Assembly: GCA_017532155.1 (NCBI GenBank)
Contig: JAFXJP010000033.1
Span: 1 to 35,302 of the forward strand
Source of the DNA: Clostridia bacterium
GTDB lineage: Bacteria > Bacillota > Clostridia > Christensenellales > Aristaeellaceae
DNA length: 35,302 nt
Direction of reading: 5' to 3'
Numbering within the stretch: position 1 is the first letter of the stretch; every line of letters starts with the position of its first letter. This document shows positions 1 through 8,056 of the stretch, one piece after another. The notes below the pieces were generated by a model. The model searched no databases and had not been told where the DNA came from. It saw nothing but the letters and a program-made list of their open reading frames with translations. The position numbers and the translations under genes were made by a program.

Positions 1-393
1 ACCATGCCCGAGGGCGATTACGAGGGCGCTGGTGAGACCATCACCATGAGCGTGCAGAACTGGTACTACTGCCTGAACGGTCTGGCTGAGTCTGAAAAGC
101 AGGCCAAGACCTACAACTGGGGCGCTGGCTTTGCTCCCGTTGAAACCCGCCTGATGATCCTGTCTGCTCTGGAAGAGCTGACCATCAAGGAGTCCCGTTC
201 TGTCATGCTGATCGCTGACGGCGGCGGTTCCTTCCTGGGCGCCAAGTTCTCCTACTTCTCTGAAGACGAGCACACCTTCATGGGCTTCGGCGGTCTGCGC
301 TACATGAACGTTGAATACACCGACGCTGAGTGGGCTGATTACGTTGCTTCCAACAACAACGACCTGTCCGCCGAGTACAAGAAGTCCGAGTAA
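1..393 (+). CDS. Oligopeptide ABC transporter substrate-binding protein (C-terminal part)
   Basis: This is the 3' end of a gene that begins before the window; the reading frame is open from base 1 to the TAA at 391-393, giving about 130 residues. It has no recognisable catalytic motif. It is rich in aromatic and acidic residues (NWYYCL, FSYFSEDE, YTDAEWADYV) and ends in a charged tail. Identification rests mainly on context: an OppB-type permease, an OppC-type permease and two OppD/OppF-type ATPases follow on the same strand, and the binding protein commonly leads such operons. The product would be an exported lipoprotein that captures peptides and delivers them to the permeases, but its signal peptide lies outside the window. 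Codon choice is strongly biased (CTG, AAG, TCC, GCT), as expected for an abundant protein. The family is inferred; the partial ORF is certain. Confidence 0.6.
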   Translation, partial: TMPEGDYEGAGETITMSVQNWYYCLNGLAESEKQAKTYNWGAGFAPVETRLMILSALEELTIKESRSVMLIADGGGSFLGAKFSYFSEDEHTFMGFGGLRYMNVEYTDAEWADYVASNNNDLSAEYKKSE

Positions 394-710
394 TTTTAGG
401 TTCTAAAATTATTTTGATTCAATGAATGCGAACGGCGGTGAGCCCTTGGCTCACCGCCTGTTTGCAACATATGTGACAAATGTTGTCAAATAGTGAATTG
501 TCCCAATTGAAGCAGTAATTAACTGGATATTACGATGAATAATCCAAGCGACCGGTTTTAAACGGCTGCAACAGCAGCTGTATGGATGTTTTTTGAGCAT
601 CGGATTGACGGCGGCGCGCAGATTTATTCTTCACGCAGAGCCGTGCAATAAGCTGCTTTCTGGCTCAGACACTGTGAATTGGAAAACAACAAAACAGAGG
701 AGAAAAACCT
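394..710 (+). other. Gap between binding protein and permease: hairpin, palindrome, weak promoter
   Basis: This 317-bp stretch holds no convincing gene. It contains a perfect hairpin at 434-458, listed separately. A 15-bp palindrome, TGACAA-ATG-TTGTCA, lies at 474-488. A weak promoter-like pair, TTGAAG at 507-512 and TACGAT at 531-536 with an 18-bp spacer, follows it. A small GCTGC-AACA-GCAGC hairpin sits at 565-578. The ribosome binding site AGAGGAG (696-702) of the next gene closes the gap. It probably separates a highly expressed binding-protein gene from less expressed permease genes. Confidence 0.5.
434..458 (+). promoter_or_regulatory. Intra-operon hairpin after the binding-protein gene
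   Basis: GGCGGTGAGCC (434-444) pairs perfectly with GGCTCACCGCC (448-458) around a CTT loop. The sequence after it (TGTTTGCAAC) is not a proper U tract, so it is unlikely to be a full terminator. A stable hairpin at this place in an ABC operon usually protects the 3' end of the binding-protein mRNA or causes partial termination, so that more binding protein than permease is made. That role is inferred. Confidence 0.6.
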
Positions 711-1718
711 ATGTATATGTTTAAATATGTGTCGAAGCGCTTGGGTTTGATGTTGCTGACATTCAGCATCATCTTTACGATGTGCTTTGTACTGATCAAG
801 CTTCTGCCAATCCCCACGACTGCGCTTCCCGGACAAGATCCCGAGATCGTAATGAAAACGCTTGAGGGCCGCGGCTGGATCACCAACATAAAAGAAGGCT
901 CCAACGGTGTCTGGACTTATGACAGAGTGCCTATCATGCTCCAGTTTGGTATCTATCTGAAGAGAATCATCACCCAAGGTGACTTCGGTATTGCTACCAC
1001 TTACGGCGAGTATCTTAATATGAATCTTTGGCAGGTATTTGTAAACCACCTGCCCCCGACGATCCTGATTAATATTTATTCCACCCTGATCGGTGTTCCC
1101 ATCGGTCTTGCGCTGGGTATTATTGCCGCTTTGAAGAAGAACAAGTGGCAGGACCAGGTAATCAACATTTTCATCATTCTGCTGATTTCCGTTCCTTCCA
1201 TCGTGCTGGCGCTGATGATTCAGTATGTGTTCTGCTTCAAGCTGGGCTGGTTCCCGCTTACGATGTCAGTCAGCAATGATTACTTCTCATGGCCGGTTTT
1301 CCGTTCTATGCTGCCTGCCGTATTTGCTCTGTGCCTGGGCTCCATCGCTGGCTACGCCCGTTACACCCGTGCAGAGCTGAGCGAGGTTCTGACCGGCGAA
1401 TTCATGCTGCTGGCAAGAACCAAGGGCCTTACCAAGAGGCAGGCCATCTATCGTCATGCGATGCGTAACTCCATGGTCGTCATTTTCCCCTCTATTCTGA
1501 GTGAGTTCGTTTCCGTTCTGTCCGGTTCGCTGATCATTGAAAAAATGTTTGGCGTCAACGGTGTAGGCGGTCTGTATCTGAACTCCATCACCTTCCAGGA
1601 TTATGACTTCTTCATGCTGCTGTCGGGCTTTTACACCCTGGTCAGCCTGACTGCAGGTATTGTTATCGATATCAGCTACGGTTTCATTGACCCGAGAATC
1701 AGAATGGGAGCGAAGTAA
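711..1718 (+). CDS. Peptide ABC transporter permease, OppB/DppB type
   Basis: A 335-residue inner-membrane permease, the normal length for OppB/DppB. It has an N-terminal membrane segment (about residues 10-31), a long extracytoplasmic stretch, then five further segments from about residue 115. The cytoplasmic EAA loop that docks on the ATPase is visible at about residues 230-245 (EFMLLARTKGL). The C-terminal end, IDPRIRMGAK, is typical of the family. The start at 711 is supported by AGAGGAG eight bases upstream; an ATG two codons later is possible. The gene ends in TAATG, so the next permease starts on its last base, a sign of translational coupling. It would form the membrane channel together with the following permease. 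The family is certain; the peptide substrate is inferred from the family. Confidence 0.93.
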   Translation: MYMFKYVSKRLGLMLLTFSIIFTMCFVLIKLLPIPTTALPGQDPEIVMKTLEGRGWITNIKEGSNGVWTYDRVPIMLQFGIYLKRIITQGDFGIATTYGEYLNMNLWQVFVNHLPPTILINIYSTLIGVPIGLALGIIAALKKNKWQDQVINIFIILLISVPSIVLALMIQYVFCFKLGWFPLTMSVSNDYFSWPVFRSMLPAVFALCLGSIAGYARYTRAELSEVLTGEFMLLARTKGLTKRQAIYRHAMRNSMVVIFPSILSEFVSVLSGSLIIEKMFGVNGVGGLYLNSITFQDYDFFMLLSGFYTLVSLTAGIVIDISYGFIDPRIRMGAK

Positions 1719-3295
1719 TGATGGATTATAATAATATTCCCATTGAAAAATTTCAATTTGCTACCAGAAATGACCTGTATCATGACAGCAAATTTGAAAC
1801 AAAGCCTGTGAGCTATTTTCAGGGAGCCTTCAAGCGCTTCAGCAAGAATAAGGGCGCTGTGGTCGGCGGTGTGGTCATCACCGTACTGGTGCTCTTTGCA
1901 ATCATTGCTCCCTTCTTCACGCCCTTCAAGCCTGCGTACTACGATATGGTCTACGCCTATGTCTATCCCAAGCTGAATGTGTTTGCGGAAAGCGGCATTA
2001 ATTTCTGGGATGGCTGCAAGGAGAAGAGCACGAACTACGTTGGCTACCTCAAGGACCTTGCCCTTGCTACGGAAACGGGCAGAGACGTCATCAAGAATGG
2101 CGAATATGAGGTCAGCGAGGATGGTTCTGTCTATACTTACCGCTATGATACCTATTACGGCGTCGGCTTTGGTAAGTATAAGACGATCTCTGCGGAGGAG
2201 TTTAAGGATATTCAGGAATATCAGAACAGGACCGGCAAACAGGTGCTGTATCCTGTTGTCAAGTCTTCCGACAGACCTTCTCTTGAAAAGAACAAGTATG
2301 ACGCCAACATCTACTATGTAGTTGAGAATAAGAAGGCCTCCACGATCCGTCCCAAGCTGGACAAGGAAGGCAACATCGTTCCCAACTACTGGAAGTATGA
2401 AGTTGGCAAGGCCAGCTCTACCATTCCCGAGTACAACTCTCTTCGTCTCGAAGGTGAGGACGGCTTTGAGGAGAACGGCAAGCAGTATTACTACGCTTAC
2501 GGCCGCAAGGTAGACGGCGGTATTGAGGTCAGAGCCGAATACTACGAATACTACATCTATCGCCACAACGAAGTGCTCAAGGATGGCATCACCGAGCCTA
2601 CCTTTATCTTCGGTACCACCCAGACTGGTAAGGATATCTTTGCCTGCCTGGCATATGGTGCGCGCTTCTCCTTCATCTTTGCAACGCTCGTTGCGATGGC
2701 CAACTTTATTTTCGGCGTGATCTGGGGATCTATCTCTGGTTACAGCGGCGGTAAAATTGACCTGACCATGGAACGTATTGCTGAGATTCTGGGTTCTGTG
2801 CCCACGATGATCGTCATTACCCTGCTGAAGTACCACATGGGTACGACAAGCCAGGTGATCGTCTTGTTCATAGCATTCTTCGCCACAGGCTGGATTGGTA
2901 TGGCGGGCAGAACGCGTATGCAGTTCTACCGTTTCAAGAACCAGGAATATGTTCTGGCGGCAAGAACGCTGGGCGCCCGTGACTCCAGAATTATGTTCAA
3001 GCATATTTTCCCCAACGGTCTGGGTACCATCGTTACCAGCGCTGCGCTGGTGATTCCCTCGATGATCTACTCTGAAACCAGCCTTTCCTATCTGGGTATC
3101 ATCAATCTGGAAGCCGGCAATACCACTTCTGTCGGTACGCTGATTGCGGCAGGCCAGCAGTCCATCATGGCCAATGCGGGCTATGTTGCGCTGTTCCCCT
3201 GTATGTTCCTGATTCTTTTGATGCTTAGCTTTAACCTGTTCGGCAACGGATTGCGCGACGCGTTCAATCCTTCCCTGAGAGGCACGGAGGATTAA
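1718..3295 (+). CDS. Peptide ABC transporter permease, OppC/DppC type, with large extracytoplasmic insertion
   Basis: At 525 residues this is far longer than the roughly 300 of ordinary OppC/DppC proteins. The first membrane segment is at about residues 46-66. The family motif that normally follows soon after (here GTTQTGKDIF) does not appear until about residue 299. The roughly 230 residues between them are hydrophilic and rich in Tyr, Lys and Asp, and should lie outside the membrane facing the binding protein. The rest is normal: five further membrane segments, an EAA loop at about 410-420 (EYVLAARTLGA), and a typical end (RDAFNPSLRGTED). GGGAG precedes the start, which overlaps the previous stop by one base. 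The insertion may be a docking or gating domain; I recognise no fold in it. Confidence 0.9.
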   Translation: MMDYNNIPIEKFQFATRNDLYHDSKFETKPVSYFQGAFKRFSKNKGAVVGGVVITVLVLFAIIAPFFTPFKPAYYDMVYAYVYPKLNVFAESGINFWDGCKEKSTNYVGYLKDLALATETGRDVIKNGEYEVSEDGSVYTYRYDTYYGVGFGKYKTISAEEFKDIQEYQNRTGKQVLYPVVKSSDRPSLEKNKYDANIYYVVENKKASTIRPKLDKEGNIVPNYWKYEVGKASSTIPEYNSLRLEGEDGFEENGKQYYYAYGRKVDGGIEVRAEYYEYYIYRHNEVLKDGITEPTFIFGTTQTGKDIFACLAYGARFSFIFATLVAMANFIFGVIWGSISGYSGGKIDLTMERIAEILGSVPTMIVITLLKYHMGTTSQVIVLFIAFFATGWIGMAGRTRMQFYRFKNQEYVLAARTLGARDSRIMFKHIFPNGLGTIVTSAALVIPSMIYSETSLSYLGIINLEAGNTTSVGTLIAAGQQSIMANAGYVALFPCMFLILLMLSFNLFGNGLRDAFNPSLRGTED

Positions 3296-3296
3296 G

Positions 3297-5528
3297 ATGA
3301 ATAGAGAAATTAAATTGTCTGTAAATGATCTTAAGATCTCCTTCCGTACAGACGCCGGCAAGGTGCAGGCTGTACGCAACATTTCCTTTGATCTTTACAA
3401 GGGCGAAACCCTGGCCATCGTTGGTGAGTCTGGCTCTGGTAAGTCTGTTACTTCCAAGGCTATCATGGGCATCTCTGCCGGCAACTCGATTTACGAGGGC
3501 GGCGAGATTCTCTATGACGGACAGGATCTGACCCGCATCCCCGAAGAGGAAATGCATAAGCTGCGCGGCGACAAGATTGCGATGATCTTCCAGGATCCGC
3601 TGTCCTCGCTGAACCCCATCATGCGCATCGGTAAGCAGATCACCGAGGCCATGCTGCTGAAGAACAAGGCAAACCGCAAGGAAGGCCGCGTTACCTTCAA
3701 CAAGACCCTGGCTGCGCTGTCTGAGACCATCAAGAAGGCCCTTGCCGAAAATCCCCAGCCTGGCGTTACGGCTGCGGATGTTGACAAGTATATCAAGACC
3801 TTTGACGCTTTCAACATTCAGGCCATCAAGCTTGAAAACAGCTACAATGACGCCCGTACCGCGGCAGAAGAAATGATCGCCGTGATCGAGGATCTGCTTT
3901 TCATGACTGAAAACAAGCAGAAGGTCGACGTGGTGTCTTCTCTGGGCCTTATCAAGAGCAGACTCAAGGAAATCAACGACAAGTACTTTGTTGCCGGTTA
4001 CGAGGATGCGCTGAAGGCTCATGCGGTTGCGGTTGAGGAGATCACCCGCGCTGAGCGTGCCAAGGTATCCGTGATTGACGTTGTCAAGAAACTGGTGGAT
4101 AACGGCGCGTCCAAGAACGAGGCCTCGCCCGAAACGGTTGAGACGCTGAAAGCGCTGAAGAAAACTGCTCAGGAGATGCTGAGCCAGCCTCAGTACAATT
4201 TCTTCCGGATCGGTTATTATGTGTACAAGCATCCTGAGACCGATCTGAGCCAGATGCCTGCCGATGCAGCTAACGAAATGACCGTCAAGTTCCTCAATGA
4301 GGACTTTATGGATTCTTTCATGGTGCTTGTTAAGCTGGCTGTGCAGTACTCCTTTGACAAGACCATCGAGCATAAGAAGAGCGCTGTTGAGGCGATTGAG
4401 AAGGCTATTGACTTCTTCAGAGCCGGCGACTTTACCGCGCAGGAGGCGGAGAAGACCTGCAAGTACGTGAATAGCAGCGTGACTGCGGCCATCGATCCGC
4501 TGGCGATTGTGAAGGATAACGTGGCTTATACTTGCGGCAGCTCGCTTGAGCGCGAAGTGAAAAAGTATTTCTTCTATGTGAAGAATAATCCCAAGGAAGA
4601 AGCCCGCTTTGCCCGTCAGACGGCTCAGAGAGAGGCGCTGCTGGCCAAGGGCAAGAAGGTGGACTGGAAGATCGTTCCCAAGTCCGTTATCGCGCTGGAT
4701 GTTCAGATTGCGGCCATCGTTTCTGTTCTTTCCCGCGTGATGAACAAATTCAAGGCAGACATTGAAGCTGCTGAAAGCTTTGAAGCGGATAAGCGTTGCC
4801 TTGAGATTATTGATTTCCTGAAGGAAAAGGCTTCTCAGGTTGTTTATACGCTGACCAAGCGGATCGCCAAGGAAAAGGCTATCAAGCTCATGGAAGAGGT
4901 TGGTATTCCCGAGGCGAGAATGCGTTACAGACAGTATCCCTTCGAATTCTCCGGCGGTATGCGCCAGCGCATTGTTATCGCTATCGCTCTTTCCGCCAAC
5001 CCCGATATTCTGATCTGTGACGAGCCCACCACGGCCCTTGACGTGACCATCCAGGCGCAGATTCTGGAGCTGATCAACCGTCTGAAGAAGGAGCGTAACC
5101 TCTCCATCATCTTCATTACGCATGACCTGGGCGTCGTTGCGAATATGGCGGACAGAATCGCTGTTATGTACGCGGGCAAGATTGTAGAATACGGCACTGC
5201 TGAAGAAGTGTTCTATAAGCCGCAGCATCCCTACACCTGGGCGCTGCTGTCCTCCATGCCCGACCTGGATACCAACGAAAAGCTGGATGCGATTCCCGGT
5301 ACTCCTCCCAACATGATTTATCCTCCCGTCGGCGATGCGTTTGCTGAAAGAAACAAGTACGCGATGGAGATCGACTTTGAGCTGCAGCCGCCTATGTATG
5401 AGGTTTCTCCCACGCATTATGCTGCAACCTGGCTGCTCCATCCCAACGCGCCCAAGGTGGAGATACCCAAGATCATAACCGAGCGTATCCGGCGAATGGA
5501 AGAAAGGGGAGGCGCCCATGCAGAATAA
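3297..5528 (+). CDS. Peptide ABC transporter ATPase, OppD/DppD type, with about 400-residue insertion
   Basis: A 743-residue ATPase, about twice the usual OppD length. Walker A is at 43-50 (GESGSGKS) and the Q-loop at 97-101 (IFQDP). The ABC signature comes only at 552-558 (SGGMRQR) and Walker B at about 571-576 (ILICDE). The normal Walker A-to-signature distance is close to 110 residues; here it is about 510. The insertion (roughly 121-522) looks almost wholly alpha-helical and charged, without membrane segments, and should be cytoplasmic. After it the canonical helix AIKLMEEVGIP resumes. The C-terminal OppD/DppD region is present (QPPMYEVSPTHY), but all four of its usual iron-sulfur cysteines are replaced (GDAFAERNKYAM, EIDFEL, YAATWL). 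GGAGG sits six bases before the start. The nucleotide-binding motifs look intact, so the protein is probably active. Confidence 0.92.
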   Translation: MNREIKLSVNDLKISFRTDAGKVQAVRNISFDLYKGETLAIVGESGSGKSVTSKAIMGISAGNSIYEGGEILYDGQDLTRIPEEEMHKLRGDKIAMIFQDPLSSLNPIMRIGKQITEAMLLKNKANRKEGRVTFNKTLAALSETIKKALAENPQPGVTAADVDKYIKTFDAFNIQAIKLENSYNDARTAAEEMIAVIEDLLFMTENKQKVDVVSSLGLIKSRLKEINDKYFVAGYEDALKAHAVAVEEITRAERAKVSVIDVVKKLVDNGASKNEASPETVETLKALKKTAQEMLSQPQYNFFRIGYYVYKHPETDLSQMPADAANEMTVKFLNEDFMDSFMVLVKLAVQYSFDKTIEHKKSAVEAIEKAIDFFRAGDFTAQEAEKTCKYVNSSVTAAIDPLAIVKDNVAYTCGSSLEREVKKYFFYVKNNPKEEARFARQTAQREALLAKGKKVDWKIVPKSVIALDVQIAAIVSVLSRVMNKFKADIEAAESFEADKRCLEIIDFLKEKASQVVYTLTKRIAKEKAIKLMEEVGIPEARMRYRQYPFEFSGGMRQRIVIAIALSANPDILICDEPTTALDVTIQAQILELINRLKKERNLSIIFITHDLGVVANMADRIAVMYAGKIVEYGTAEEVFYKPQHPYTWALLSSMPDLDTNEKLDAIPGTPPNMIYPPVGDAFAERNKYAMEIDFELQPPMYEVSPTHYAATWLLHPNAPKVEIPKIITERIRRMEERGGAHAE

Positions 5529-6777
5529 TAATGAAGTATTGCTGAAAGTGGACCACCTTTGTCAGTATTTTCGTTTAGGACGCAAGGATCTTAAGGCTGT
5601 TGACGATGTAAGCTTTGAGATCAGGAAGGGTGAGTCCTTTGGTCTGGTCGGCGAGTCCGGCTGCGGCAAGACCACAACGGGCCGTTCTATCATCAAGCTG
5701 TATAACATTACCTCCGGCAATGTCTATTTCAAGGGTGAAAGAATTGGCGCCGGCATCCGCTCTTACCAGGATGCTATCTCTGCTGCCCGTGCAGATGCTG
5801 CCAGCAAGATCAAGGCGCTCCGCGCTGAAAAGGATGCGGACGCCGCCAGAAAGGCCGAGATCCAGGAAGAGATCAAAAAGATCAACAAGGAGCTTGGCGC
5901 TGTCGTTGACAGAAACCGTGCTTTGATCAGAGATGCCAAGTCCAACACCAAGGACGTTGACAAGAAGTATGTCGAATCTCTGCTCCAGGCGCTGGAAGCT
6001 GAGTATGCTCAGAAGTTTGATGCTGCCGCCGGCAACACCGTGCAGCTTGCTGCGCTGAAGAAGGAATACAAGAACCGCTGCCGCGTGGCGAAGAAGAGCA
6101 AGCTCATCACCCAGATCCAGATGATTTTCCAGGATCCTATCGCTTCTCTTGACCCCCGCATGACCGTCCGCGATATTATCGCTGAGGGTCTGGTGATCAA
6201 GGGCATTACCGATAAGGACTATATCAACGAAAAGGTTTACGAGATTCTGGAGACGGTTGGCCTTGTGCGTGAGCATGCGGATCGCTATCCCCATGAATTC
6301 TCCGGCGGTCAGCGTCAGCGCATCGGCATCGCCAGAGCGGTTATTATGCAGCCTGATATGATCATTGCTGACGAGCCTGTCTCGGCTCTGGACGTGTCCA
6401 TTCAGGCGCAGGTTATCAATCTGCTGAACGATCTGCGTGAGCGGATGGGATTGACCATCCTGTTCATCGCTCATGACCTGTCGGTTGTTAAGTACTTCTC
6501 CGACCGAATTGGCGTAATGTACTTTGGCAAGATGGTCGAGCTGGCAGATTCCGATGAGCTTTTCAAGAATCCGCTTCATCCTTATACGAAATCTCTTCTC
6601 TCTGCTATTCCTCTGCCCGATCCGGTGTATGAGAAGCAGCGCACGAGAATCATTTACAATCCCATTGCGGAGCACGATTACAGGGTAGATAAGCCTTCGT
6701 TCCGCGAGATTGCTCCGGGCCATTTCGTGCATTGTAATGATGCTGAAGAGCAGAAGTATAAGCAGCAGCTCAAGTAA
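5518..6777 (+). CDS. Peptide ABC transporter ATPase, OppF/DppF type, with coiled-coil insertion
   Basis: A 419-residue partner ATPase. Walker A is at 45-52 (GESGCGKT), the Q-loop at about 204-207 (FQDP), the signature at 262-268 (SGGQRQR), Walker B with DE at 285-286, and the switch histidine in FIAHDLSVV. About 105 extra residues (roughly 80-195) lie between the strand FKGERIG and the Q-loop. They are rich in Lys, Glu, Ala and Arg with heptad-like spacing ([20 protein letters not shown]), so probably a coiled coil. The C-terminal piece ([12 protein letters not shown]) matches the Firmicutes OppF style. The start at 5518 overlaps the previous gene by 11 bases and has GGGGAGG five bases upstream. 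It is expected to form the ATPase heterodimer with the preceding protein and drive peptide import. Confidence 0.92.
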   Translation: MQNNNEVLLKVDHLCQYFRLGRKDLKAVDDVSFEIRKGESFGLVGESGCGKTTTGRSIIKLYNITSGNVYFKGERIGAGIRSYQDAISAARADAASKIKALRAEKDADAARKAEIQEEIKKINKELGAVVDRNRALIRDAKSNTKDVDKKYVESLLQALEAEYAQKFDAAAGNTVQLAALKKEYKNRCRVAKKSKLITQIQMIFQDPIASLDPRMTVRDIIAEGLVIKGITDKDYINEKVYEILETVGLVREHADRYPHEFSGGQRQRIGIARAVIMQPDMIIADEPVSALDVSIQAQVINLLNDLRERMGLTILFIAHDLSVVKYFSDRIGVMYFGKMVELADSDELFKNPLHPYTKSLLSAIPLPDPVYEKQRTRIIYNPIAEHDYRVDKPSFREIAPGHFVHCNDAEEQKYKQQLK

Positions 6778-6792
6778 CAGGACGGAAAAACA

Positions 6793-7212
6793 GTGAAACA
6801 GGAAAAGAAAGCCACATTAAGAAACTACGGCATCTGCGTTGGCATTGAGGTGCTGATTGCCTTTCTGGTGATCTGGTCAAAGGGCTTTTTCGCGCATAGC
6901 CTGGCGGTGAACATCCAGATCTTATCCGATGCATTCTTCGTCGCCGGTATTCTGATGACGATGTTTGCAGGCATGATGTATATCAGCGGAGAAGGCGCGC
7001 TCATTGGCATCGGGTTTGTCATCAGGAATGTTTTCCTTGCCTTTATTCCCATGGGCAGGACCAGGCATGAGGTATATGCCGATTATCGTGCGCGCAAGCT
7101 CAAAAATGCCAAAAAGAGCAGCAACCGCTATCCTCTTGTAACGGGGCTTATCTTCCTTTTCATTGGAACAGTCTTCACGATTATTTGGCACATGGCATTT
7201 TATAACGTATAA
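6793..7212 (+). CDS. Small membrane protein, DUF3899-like
   Basis: A 139-residue protein with hydrophobic segments at about residues 12-30, 40-62, 70-85 and 115-136, separated by a basic loop (YRARKLKNAKKSS). The arrangement resembles the DUF3899 family of small Firmicutes membrane proteins of unknown function; this assignment is from pattern memory. The start is a GTG at 6793 with AGGACGG at 6779-6785 and only 15 bases from the end of the second ATPase gene, so it is cotranscribed with the importer. A strong terminator follows directly, making it the last gene of that operon. A role in transport is possible only by association. Confidence 0.7.
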   Translation: MKQEKKATLRNYGICVGIEVLIAFLVIWSKGFFAHSLAVNIQILSDAFFVAGILMTMFAGMMYISGEGALIGIGFVIRNVFLAFIPMGRTRHEVYADYRARKLKNAKKSSNRYPLVTGLIFLFIGTVFTIIWHMAFYNV

Positions 7213-7239
7213 GATGCACGAAGGGAATACCAAATGAAT

Positions 7240-7300
7240 AACACCCCATTTGCGAACAGGCAGGATGAATACCTGCTCTGGCAAATGGGGTGTTTTATAT
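7240..7300 (+). terminator. Strong intrinsic terminator of the peptide importer operon
   Basis: AACACCCCATTTGC (7240-7253) pairs perfectly with GCAAATGGGGTGTT (7281-7294). Inside lies a second stem, GCAGG/CCTGC. A T-rich tract (TTTTATATTT) follows. It ends transcription of the importer and the small membrane protein. Confidence 0.93.
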
Positions 7301-7320
7301 TTGCTTGACGAGAGGGAAAG

Positions 7321-7351
7321 GAGAGGCGCTTTGATCGGAAAGCAGCCTCTC
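7321..7351 (-). terminator. Hairpin downstream of the spore-protein genes (probable terminator)
   Basis: Read on the minus strand, GAGAGGC-T-GCTTT pairs with AAAGC-GCCTCTC around CCGATC, a 12-bp stem with one bulged base. It lies 12 bases beyond the stop of the downstream spore-protein gene. The following sequence (CTTTCCCTCTC) is only moderately U-rich, so termination may also rely on the large hairpin beyond it at 7240-7294. Confidence 0.6.
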
Positions 7352-7362
7352 AGCTACCCTTA

Positions 7363-7626
7363 TTACTTGCCGCTCATCTGGCGTTCCTGCTGCTCGATCA
7401 TGCGCTTGACCATATAGCCGCCGATGTAGCCGGCCTGACGGGAAGGCAGATCGCCGTTGTAGCCGGGCTTGAGGTTGATGCCCAGCTCGCTGGCGATTTC
7501 AAACTTCATGTTGTCCAGCGCCGCACGGGCTTCAGGAACGTTGATGTTGTTGGAATTGCTGGAGTTGCCGGAATTGTTCTGCTGGTTTTGGGTCGCGGGG
7601 ATCTGATTCTGCTGATTGTTATACAT
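7363..7626 (-). CDS. Small acid-soluble spore protein, alpha/beta type (copy 1)
   Basis: An 87-residue alpha/beta-type SASP. These proteins coat and protect DNA in dormant spores and are degraded by the GPR protease at germination. The diagnostic core is present: ALDNMKFEIASELGI, then KPGYNGDLPSRQAGYIGGYM and KRMIEQ. The N-terminus is an unusual low-complexity run of Asn, Gln and Ser (about residues 2-28), longer than in the neighbouring copy. The ATG at 7626 is chosen because GAAGGAG lies just upstream; an in-frame TTG further upstream would place the Shine-Dalgarno inside the gene. It follows the second copy by 26 bases, too little for a separate promoter, so the two are probably cotranscribed in the forespore. 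Confidence 0.95.
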   Translation of the reverse strand: MYNNQQNQIPATQNQQNNSGNSSNSNNINVPEARAALDNMKFEIASELGINLKPGYNGDLPSRQAGYIGGYMVKRMIEQQERQMSGK

Positions 7627-7652
7627 GATGATATTCTCCTTCAAAATTGAGA

Positions 7653-7859
7653 TTACTTGCCGGCCATCTGGCGTTCGGCCTGTTCGATGAGGCGCTTGAC
7701 CATGTAGCCGCCCACATAGCCGTTTTCACGGCTGGTGAGGTCGCCGTTGTAGCCGGGCTTGAGATTGACGCCCAGCTCTCTGGCGATTTCGAACTTCATG
7801 TTATCCAGCGCTGCGCGTGCTTCAGGTACGTTTACCTGATTGGAAGAATTCTGATTCAT
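7653..7859 (-). CDS. Small acid-soluble spore protein, alpha/beta type (copy 2)
   Basis: A 68-residue alpha/beta-type SASP, the usual family size. The core (VPEARAALDNMKFEIARELG, then KPGYNGDLTSRENGYVGG and MVKRLIEQAERQMAGK) is nearly identical to that of the downstream copy, so the pair arose by tandem duplication; only the Asn/Gln-rich N-termini differ in length. The start at 7859 has a strong GGAGGTG 11 bases upstream. It binds spore DNA and gives UV and heat resistance, according to family knowledge. A weak sigma-G-like promoter is visible upstream at 7893-7921. A longer start upstream is unlikely because it would run through the Shine-Dalgarno. Confidence 0.96.
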   Translation of the reverse strand: MNQNSSNQVNVPEARAALDNMKFEIARELGVNLKPGYNGDLTSRENGYVGGYMVKRLIEQAERQMAGK

Positions 7860-7892
7860 TTTTTTCTTCACCTCCTCATTTCGGTACAGGGC

Positions 7893-7921
7893 TATTTTGT
7901 GCGGCATCGCCAAAAATACGC
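7893..7921 (-). promoter_or_regulatory. Possible sigma-G-type promoter for the spore-protein pair
   Basis: On the minus strand, GCGTA (7917-7921) and CAAAATA (7893-7899) are 17 bases apart. This resembles the forespore sigma-G pattern (G-A/T-ATA, 18 bases, CATnnTA) with one or two mismatches in each box. Placement about 35 bases before the SASP start fits. The match is weak. Confidence 0.3.
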
Positions 7922-7970
7922 TGGCAGTTTGTTGAAATGCAGGGAAAACAGGTAATTGTGAAAAGAGGAC

Positions 7971-7999
7971 TTGATATTTTGAAGGGATTAAGGTAGAAT
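7971..7999 (+). promoter_or_regulatory. Sigma-A promoter for xpt
   Basis: TTGATA (7971-7976) and TAGAAT (7994-7999) are separated by exactly 17 bases, with transcription expected to begin near 8006. Each box has one or two mismatches to consensus. The leader to the start codon is only about 50 bases, too short for a purine riboswitch. Confidence 0.75.
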
Positions 8000-8056
8000 G
8001 AGCATACGCTTTTTGAAGGCTTGAATGGTACGAAAGTAATTGGAGGCACAATCAAA

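Noticed and set aside
424-495. 23-codon reading frame in the importer gap
   Set aside because: No ribosome binding site, and it runs through the stable hairpin.
1676-3382. Long minus-strand reading frames opposite the importer genes
   Set aside because: They are codon-bias shadows of the plus-strand genes without ribosome binding sites or recognisable domains.
7860-8056. Purine riboswitch before xpt
   Set aside because: The predicted start leaves a leader of only about 50 bases, and no riboswitch core was recognised.
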